From NCBI GenBank assembly GCA_014084085.1, contig NPFB01000067.1, positions 1,684-65,683 on the forward strand: DNA of 64,000 nt. Direction: 5' to 3'. Numbering within the stretch: position 1 is the first letter of the stretch; every line of letters begins with the position of its first letter. The stretch comes from Hondaea fermentalgiana. Taxonomy: Eukaryota; Sar; Bigyra; Thraustochytrida; Thraustochytriidae. This document shows, piece by piece, positions 59,239 to 64,000 of this stretch. The notes beneath the pieces were generated by a model. It ran no database searches. It saw nothing but the letters and a program-made list of their open reading frames with translations, and had not been told where the DNA came from. Both the position numbers and the translations under genes were made by a program.

Positions 59239-62200
59239 TTAGATTCGATTCTTCTTGAACTCGCGCTGTACAAAGTCCTTGAGAATCGGAAGTCTGCCAA
59301 AGAGCTCCTCAGGAACCATCAACAGGAGACGGCGCGTGCGTCGCAGCGTCTGATCCAAAGTTCGAAGCACGTCTCGCACGACAAATACGTACAGGACCGA
59401 TGTCAGAATGATGAAAATGGCAAGAATTGCATTGCGCTTCGCTTTGCCCGATAAGAGACTGCTCGTGACGCCCTCAACGTAAATGATGACCGAGGTGGTG
59501 AACTGATTTTGCAAATAGTCCTCTTCAAGCTCAAGGAGCTCGGAAACGTCAGCGTCTGTAAAGGCTTCGATTTTACTGTCCCCATTGTACTCGTCGACCA
59601 AAGTTTTCAACCCTTCAAGGAATTGAAAGCTTGCTGCGGAGAGTCCTCCTCGCATCACGCCATGCATAAAAGCATCGCAGTCTTCAACCGTAGGTTTGTT
59701 CTCCAGCTGTCGCCAACGGTGACACCCATTCTCTAGTATGAGCTCGACTTGATCGGGTTCGGTTGCTGCATAGTGCAGAAGGCCGGCCGAATTTCCTCGT
59801 CCATTGAAGAGCCCATCGTTCACATCTTGGAACATCTGCATGACTGATGTAACGTTGCTGTTCGAGACAGAGAAATAAGGATCCTTTTGGAATTGGGTCC
59901 CCGCAAAGAACATGAGCAGCGTGTGCTTGACGAGTCGAAGCGTCGCGCGACGAAGACCTCCCAGATTGACAGATATGGGAACATGCATAAAGTACTCCAT
60001 ATTTGCGAAGAAGCCCACTTCGAAATTGAGCGCGTAGAAGATCAAAGCCATATTTCCGGGCAAAGATAACCTTGCCAGTGTTCCCCATGGCATGCTTGCC
60101 TTTGCTGAGGCGCGCGATGATGTGTTCCTCGTCTTCATACTTCCATTTGAGCCTCGATCCTGCGTCTGATGGGAGGCAGGAACTGGAACTACTGCACCTC
60201 TTTTTGCCCGCCAGCGGCCCCAGCGTCTGCGACATGGTCTACAGCAGAGAAAAGTGAGTATCTTCCCTCGAAATGACACATTTACCTCGCCTTGCCCGCG
60301 GGAAGTTCCAGAAGAGCTTTTCATCTTCTTTCGACGCGATGCCTTGCCCTCCTTCTGAGACTGCTTTCCAAACTGAGCGGCCAATGCTTCGTGCGACACA
60401 TCGTGAAAGTCCTGCAACCGACTCTTACACTTCGACGTGATGGTACCGACCGAGTATGGCGGGATAGATCGAAGAACCTGCAAAACCTCAATCTTGTTGC
60501 GTTCAATCATGAGGATCAACGGCGCAATGAATGCGAGCAACAAGGAAACCTGGAGAACGAGTGCGAGAGTGACAGCAACGAGAAAAATGGGTACCATCTC
60601 GGAGATTCGGCTCTCCGCGATCGTCATGTACTCAAACGTCGTCCGGTTGAGATCTTGCAGGTATGAGGTAGGCCCATTCACTTGATTCAGGAGCAAGTAG
60701 ACATCCGGATTGTCGAGAGTGAATGCAGACAAATCTTGCTGTGCCATTTGATTCGCAACGCTGACCAACAAAGACGTTGCTTCAAACAAAGACTGAATGG
60801 ACTCCTCTGTCTCGCCGAGTTTCAGTTCGAGTAGCTCCGTATGCGCCGCCGTATATGCTTCGGATACACTGTCTCCCTTGCTACGGTAGGAGATACTTTC
60901 TCTCTCGATTGTTTTCAAAGTTGTGGCTTGCAGCGAAAGCTCTGCCCGCAATGCATCCTCCGTGATGCCTGCTGGTAGCTGCACTCCTTGATTGATGAGG
61001 TAGAGTCCATGAACGCAATAGGCGAGCGAAACCGACGTGAAGCGGCGAAACCCTGCGCGATTTAAAAAAGAAATCTCGTCGGCATAGAGTTGAAAGGAGT
61101 TTTCCTGGATGACAAAGTAAATGACGGAAAAGAGCAGCACAAAACTCACCGTGGCCAGATACTTCGTACTCAACTTTTGAAGCATAGGAGACATGTGCTG
61201 ACGCGTCATCTCTTCATGCAGCATTTTGCGAAGATACGCCGTCGCTGCACCCTCCTCTGTGCCCGTACTCGAGGCCGACTTTCCACTTCCGTATCGGTTG
61301 CCAAGCATTGCTTTGGAACTTCCAATTTCCGAAATGGAACTGCGAGCATAGGATGACAACGCACGCGATGGAAATCTGCTCTTGCTCGAAAATCTGAACT
61401 GATTGCCAGACGAGCCCATATTACCAAGCTCGTCGCTGGTCCGAGTACCGATTTGGCCTCCGAAAGGAGATACTGGACTCGTAAGACTTCCTGGGCTACT
61501 TGGGCCAAATCCAGACTCTGACTGACTCGTCGTCGCGTTTGATCTGCGAGCTGGACGTTCGATCGTCACCGCAATGCTGATTCGGTCGAGCTTCATTCCC
61601 TCAAAGTCATACGTGCGAACCTGGCATGTGATGGAAACGATGCGATTTTCCCATTGTTCCTTGAGTGTGACGAGATCGATCTCGGTCCAGGTGTCTCCGG
61701 CAGCAACAAGGTCGTTTCGCAGCTCGTTGTAGTCCTCGACAATGTCATCTGCAGTGAGCGAGGTGCCACGTAGGTGCGCCTCGTAGTCGCGAAGGTGCGT
61801 GAATCGCTGCAAGAGCTGCGAACAAGCTAAGTTCGCGCCAAGCACGCGACCCGGGTCGTGCGAGGCGGACGCCAAAAAGTATCCAAACCAGCGTTCTTCT
61901 TGCGCAGGTGGCTCCGAAATATTCTCGAGCGGGCTTAGGCTGACAAAGATCGTAAAATCGACGCCGTTGCTTGTGTATGGTGCAAGGCGCATAGAGGTCT
62001 CCAGGAGATGCTGCTGCGAGGACACGAGGAACGTCCGCACAGCTCGCCCGAAGAAGGGCGACCATCCCTCCTTGAAAAACGAGGATACAATAGTCTGCAT
62101 GTGTGTGGAAAAGGGAGGGACGAGAAAGTCGCGCACGTTGCGGCCCGTCAACTTGTGCGACACAGAGTTGAGTAGGTAGGCGGCGTCATTGTTGACGTAT

Positions 62201-64000
62201 GAGATTTCACCAAAGCTGGCGTGCTCGTCTGAAGAATAGTCGTTGATCTCAAAAATGAGGACCGGATCGAGACGCTCCCCCAAAGTGTCTCGTTTGCCGG
62301 GTCGGCCTGCGCCTTTCATGCGCTCTTCCTCGAGCGCATCCGCCCTGTAGGTAATTTTGCTCCCATTGGCCTTGTCGTTGAGGATATCAGTCAGAAAGGA
62401 TCCGTATGCATTGAGATGGCGCGATGAGCGAGGCTGGAGCTTGATGAGGTTCATATAGGCACTTTGCGCCTTGGTAAAGCTCTCGAAAACCTGTTTGCTA
62501 AGCTGCTGGATCCGGCGCATGTCCTGAGACCTGCTTTGAAATTCCTTCCAAAATTCAAGCAGCTGGATGCACGATATTCGGTCATAAAGTCGGGCCTCGC
62601 GTTCGCACTTTTCACTCGCCACAAAGGAAACGACGTCGCGACCCGTCGACACGCTCTCCCGCAGTCGAGCGGAGAGCTTGAAGAGTCTAAAATTCAAATC
62701 CAGGTACGGCTTGCGCTTTCGCGCTTTGAGAAGGGGATCTCGGGAGAGAATGGTACCGCGCTCATTCGGGTAAAAGCACAGATAAAAGTGAATCTGGAAC
62801 ATGCAAATCATGGACGAGCCAGAATACTGCGCAATTGCGCTATCGTATACGTGTCGCACGTGCCGCAAGACGCGGCGCTCCTCGCGATCATTGGCTGACA
62901 ATTTGCTCTGCAGCTGAGCTTGCGAGCTTTTCGTGATAGCACCTGACCACAAGTGTTGCAGAGAGTTCTCTTCAAACATGGTGGCATTGTCCGTGACGTC
63001 AAGTTCGTTGATGATCATGGAGTCGTTGCGTCTGGAGTTGCCCTCCGAGCCATCTTGAAGGGCCGGGTGGTTCTCCTGGAGGTAAATGCGCATCTTTAGC
63101 TCGAGCTCGTACGGGTTCCGGACCCGAAAGGTATCGAGTTGATGCAACCGTTCAATACGTGCATGCATGAGAAAATAGGTGAGCGGAATCACCAGCGGGC
63201 CCCCAAGCACGATGAGGACAGCAGCGTCAAAGTCTGCCACGGTCTTTTCGTTGTTGAGAATAAGGCTTTTGAGCGAACGAACCAGCATGCCGATGTTGAA
63301 CCACAGAAGGATCATGTTTGCGACAGCGTGCCAGGCGTTGATCTTGTGACGATAATAGGGCTGGTACATGATGTACAAGAAGGCGAGTACGAAACTTGAG
63401 GCAAAAAAAGCGAGCATGCGGCAGATTTCCAATGTTTCGTCCCCCCAAAGATCGAAGACGTCCCACAAGGTTTTGCACACGGCACAAACGAGCATAACGA
63501 CTCTTTCAAGAAATGCCACACGCGTGTGGGCGCAAGCTGTTGCAGACTCCGACGTGAGAATTGGATCGTAGGTGGTTCCAACAGAGACGAGGACGAAGGC
63601 AGTGAAAAAGAGATAGAGAACGCCACCGAGTGCTCGTACCCCGGAAGTGGCGCTGGCCTCAACTGACGTGGGTACAATCAGGAGATAGAAGAACACTTCC
63701 TGCAGAGGCATCCATGCTACACCTCCTAGAAAGCTTGCTGTACGGCGAAGTATTTTCACCGACCACGTACTTGCATTATTTGCGCCGGATAATTTCCTGT
63801 ATCCTACAAAGACAGCTACGACGAAGGCGCAGAACACTAGGCCCAAGGAGATGAACATGAAGATGCGATACGTCATCAACTGGACGGCGAGATTACGCAG
63901 GTTCGAGTAATAGACGATACCAGAGAGGAACTGTCGAATCTTGTCTTCCTCGGCAATGTCTCCGTACGCAAGGGGGGCCAGCACGTAGGATATGGACTGC
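59239..64000 (-). CDS. TmcB-like PAS-domain multipass membrane protein (5' partial)
   Basis: At least 1586 codons; the frame runs off the window at 64000 without an ATG, so the N-terminus is missing. The visible N-terminal part has about seven TM segments, including RIFMFISLGLVFCAFVVAVF and FFASSFVLAFLYIMYQPYY. A helical region holds QPRSSRHLNAYGSFLTDILN, typical of TmcB/TmcC (tiny macrocysts) proteins. A PAS-like domain follows (ISYVNNDAAYLLNSVSHKLT, GRNVRDFLVPPF). Further TM segments enclose an extracellular sensor region (VSFVLLFSVIYFVIQE onward). Two Ile/Val-Pro hinge motifs end cytosolic linkers: VLRSIPPYSVG and LLLMVPEELFGRLP. TmcB-like proteins are large membrane sensors in amoebae and ciliates; the ligand is unknown. 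There is no catalytic cyclase domain in the visible part. A possible 47-base intron near 60250 would shift the frame and is not used. Confidence 0.82.
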   Translation of the reverse strand, partial: QSISYVLAPLAYGDIAEEDKIRQFLSGIVYYSNLRNLAVQLMTYRIFMFISLGLVFCAFVVAVFVGYRKLSGANNASTWSVKILRRTASFLGGVAWMPLQEVFFYLLIVPTSVEASATSGVRALGGVLYLFFTAFVLVSVGTTYDPILTSESATACAHTRVAFLERVVMLVCAVCKTLWDVFDLWGDETLEICRMLAFFASSFVLAFLYIMYQPYYRHKINAWHAVANMILLWFNIGMLVRSLKSLILNNEKTVADFDAAVLIVLGGPLVIPLTYFLMHARIERLHQLDTFRVRNPYELELKMRIYLQENHPALQDGSEGNSRRNDSMIINELDVTDNATMFEENSLQHLWSGAITKSSQAQLQSKLSANDREERRVLRHVRHVYDSAIAQYSGSSMICMFQIHFYLCFYPNERGTILSRDPLLKARKRKPYLDLNFRLFKLSARLRESVSTGRDVVSFVASEKCEREARLYDRISCIQLLEFWKEFQSRSQDMRRIQQLSKQVFESFTKAQSAYMNLIKLQPRSSRHLNAYGSFLTDILNDKANGSKITYRADALEEERMKGAGRPGKRDTLGERLDPVLIFEINDYSSDEHASFGEISYVNNDAAYLLNSVSHKLTGRNVRDFLVPPFSTHMQTIVSSFFKEGWSPFFGRAVRTFLVSSQQHLLETSMRLAPYTSNGVDFTIFVSLSPLENISEPPAQEERWFGYFLASASHDPGRVLGANLACSQLLQRFTHLRDYEAHLRGTSLTADDIVEDYNELRNDLVAAGDTWTEIDLVTLKEQWENRIVSITCQVRTYDFEGMKLDRISIAVTIERPARRSNATTSQSESGFGPSSPGSLTSPVSPFGGQIGTRTSDELGNMGSSGNQFRFSSKSRFPSRALSSYARSSISEIGSSKAMLGNRYGSGKSASSTGTEEGAATAYLRKMLHEEMTRQHMSPMLQKLSTKYLATVSFVLLFSVIYFVIQENSFQLYADEISFLNRAGFRRFTSVSLAYCVHGLYLINQGVQLPAGITEDALRAELSLQATTLKTIERESISYRSKGDSVSEAYTAAHTELLELKLGETEESIQSLFEATSLLVSVANQMAQQDLSAFTLDNPDVYLLLNQVNGPTSYLQDLNRTTFEYMTIAESRISEMVPIFLVAVTLALVLQVSLLLAFIAPLILMIERNKIEVLQVLRSIPPYSVGTITSKCKSRLQDFHDVSHEALAAQFGKQSQKEGKASRRKKMKSSSGTSRGQGEVNVSFRGKILTFLCCRPCRRRWGRWRAKRGAVVPVPASHQTQDRGSNGSMKTRNTSSRASAKASMPWGTLARLSLPGNMALIFYALNFEVGFFANMEYFMHVPISVNLGGLRRATLRLVKHTLLMFFAGTQFQKDPYFSVSNSNVTSVMQMFQDVNDGLFNGRGNSAGLLHYAATEPDQVELILENGCHRWRQLENKPTVEDCDAFMHGVMRGGLSAASFQFLEGLKTLVDEYNGDSKIEAFTDADVSELLELEEDYLQNQFTTSVIIYVEGVTSSLLSGKAKRNAILAIFIILTSVLYVFVVRDVLRTLDQTLRRTRRLLLMVPEELFGRLPILKDFVQREFKKNRI

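Noticed and set aside
60240..60300. Possible 47-base intron (GTAAAT...TGTAG) in the PAS membrane protein gene
   Set aside because: 47 bases would shift the frame, while the unspliced frame stays open to the natural C-terminus.

Overview
This is a nuclear genome window from a eukaryotic microbe. It carries the 26S proteasome ATPase Rpt2, Rab1, cytosolic ribosomal protein eS12, mitochondrial ribosomal protein bL32m, Trm112, a GATOR2 WDR24 homologue and a Borealin homologue. Genes are GC-rich and close together, mostly single long open frames, with a few short GT-AG introns whose donors read GTAAGT or GTAAGC. The many multi-domain signalling and membrane proteins would suit a thraustochytrid-like stramenopile (Labyrinthulomycetes). 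That placement is inference; no rRNA or other clade marker is present. No rRNA, tRNA, CRISPR array or intact transposon was found. A 100-base run of N marks an assembly gap at 48041-48140.

Layout. 0.3-3.2 kb: a protein with a duplicated unknown domain (+) and TRM112 (-). 3.9-7.4 kb: a 1111-residue repeat protein built on a GxGLARTP motif, with one intron (+). 7.5-8.6 kb: a 21-bp-phased motif array, then eS12 (+). 9-16.2 kb: WDR24 (-) and a membrane-anchored GT1 glycosyltransferase (-). 17.5-19.5 kb: an RRM protein with a prion-like tail (+). 19.9-21.9 kb: a three-WW/PH/SAM protein (-). 22.3 kb: a small secreted or organellar protein (+). 23-29 kb: a TPR/cyclic-nucleotide-domain protein and a large unrecognised protein (both -). 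29.6-33.4 kb: two tandem paralogous multipass membrane proteins (+). 33.9-34.7 kb: a TPR-prefoldin fusion (-). 34.7-37.2 kb: a gene-poor stretch. 37.3-41.3 kb: Rpt2 (-, four exons) divergent from a coiled-coil/PAN membrane protein (+). 41.4-46 kb: a DUF4470-like protein (-), a MORN protein (-) and bL32m (+). 46-49.4 kb: a gap-containing intergenic region and RAB1 (+). 50.4-54.4 kb: a GDP-sugar transporter-like protein (-) and a TIR-like/TPR protein (-). 55.5-58.9 kb: a seven-TM protein with an ectodomain (+) and Borealin (+). 59.2-64 kb: the C-terminal part of a TmcB-like PAS membrane protein (-), cut by the window edge.

The genes do not form one operon-like pathway, as expected for a eukaryote. 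Several pairs share short divergent promoters: TRM112/GLARTP protein, glycosyltransferase/RRM protein, WW protein/small secreted protein, RPT2/PAN protein and MORN/bL32m. The most unusual items are the TPR-prefoldin fusion with an intact carboxylate clamp, the GxGLARTP array protein, the TIR-like-TPR protein, the cyclic-nucleotide domain split by an acidic insertion, and the phased CGCAAGT array before eS12.

Starts were set at the first plausible ATG; several frames stay open further upstream only through non-ATG codons, and these extensions were removed.
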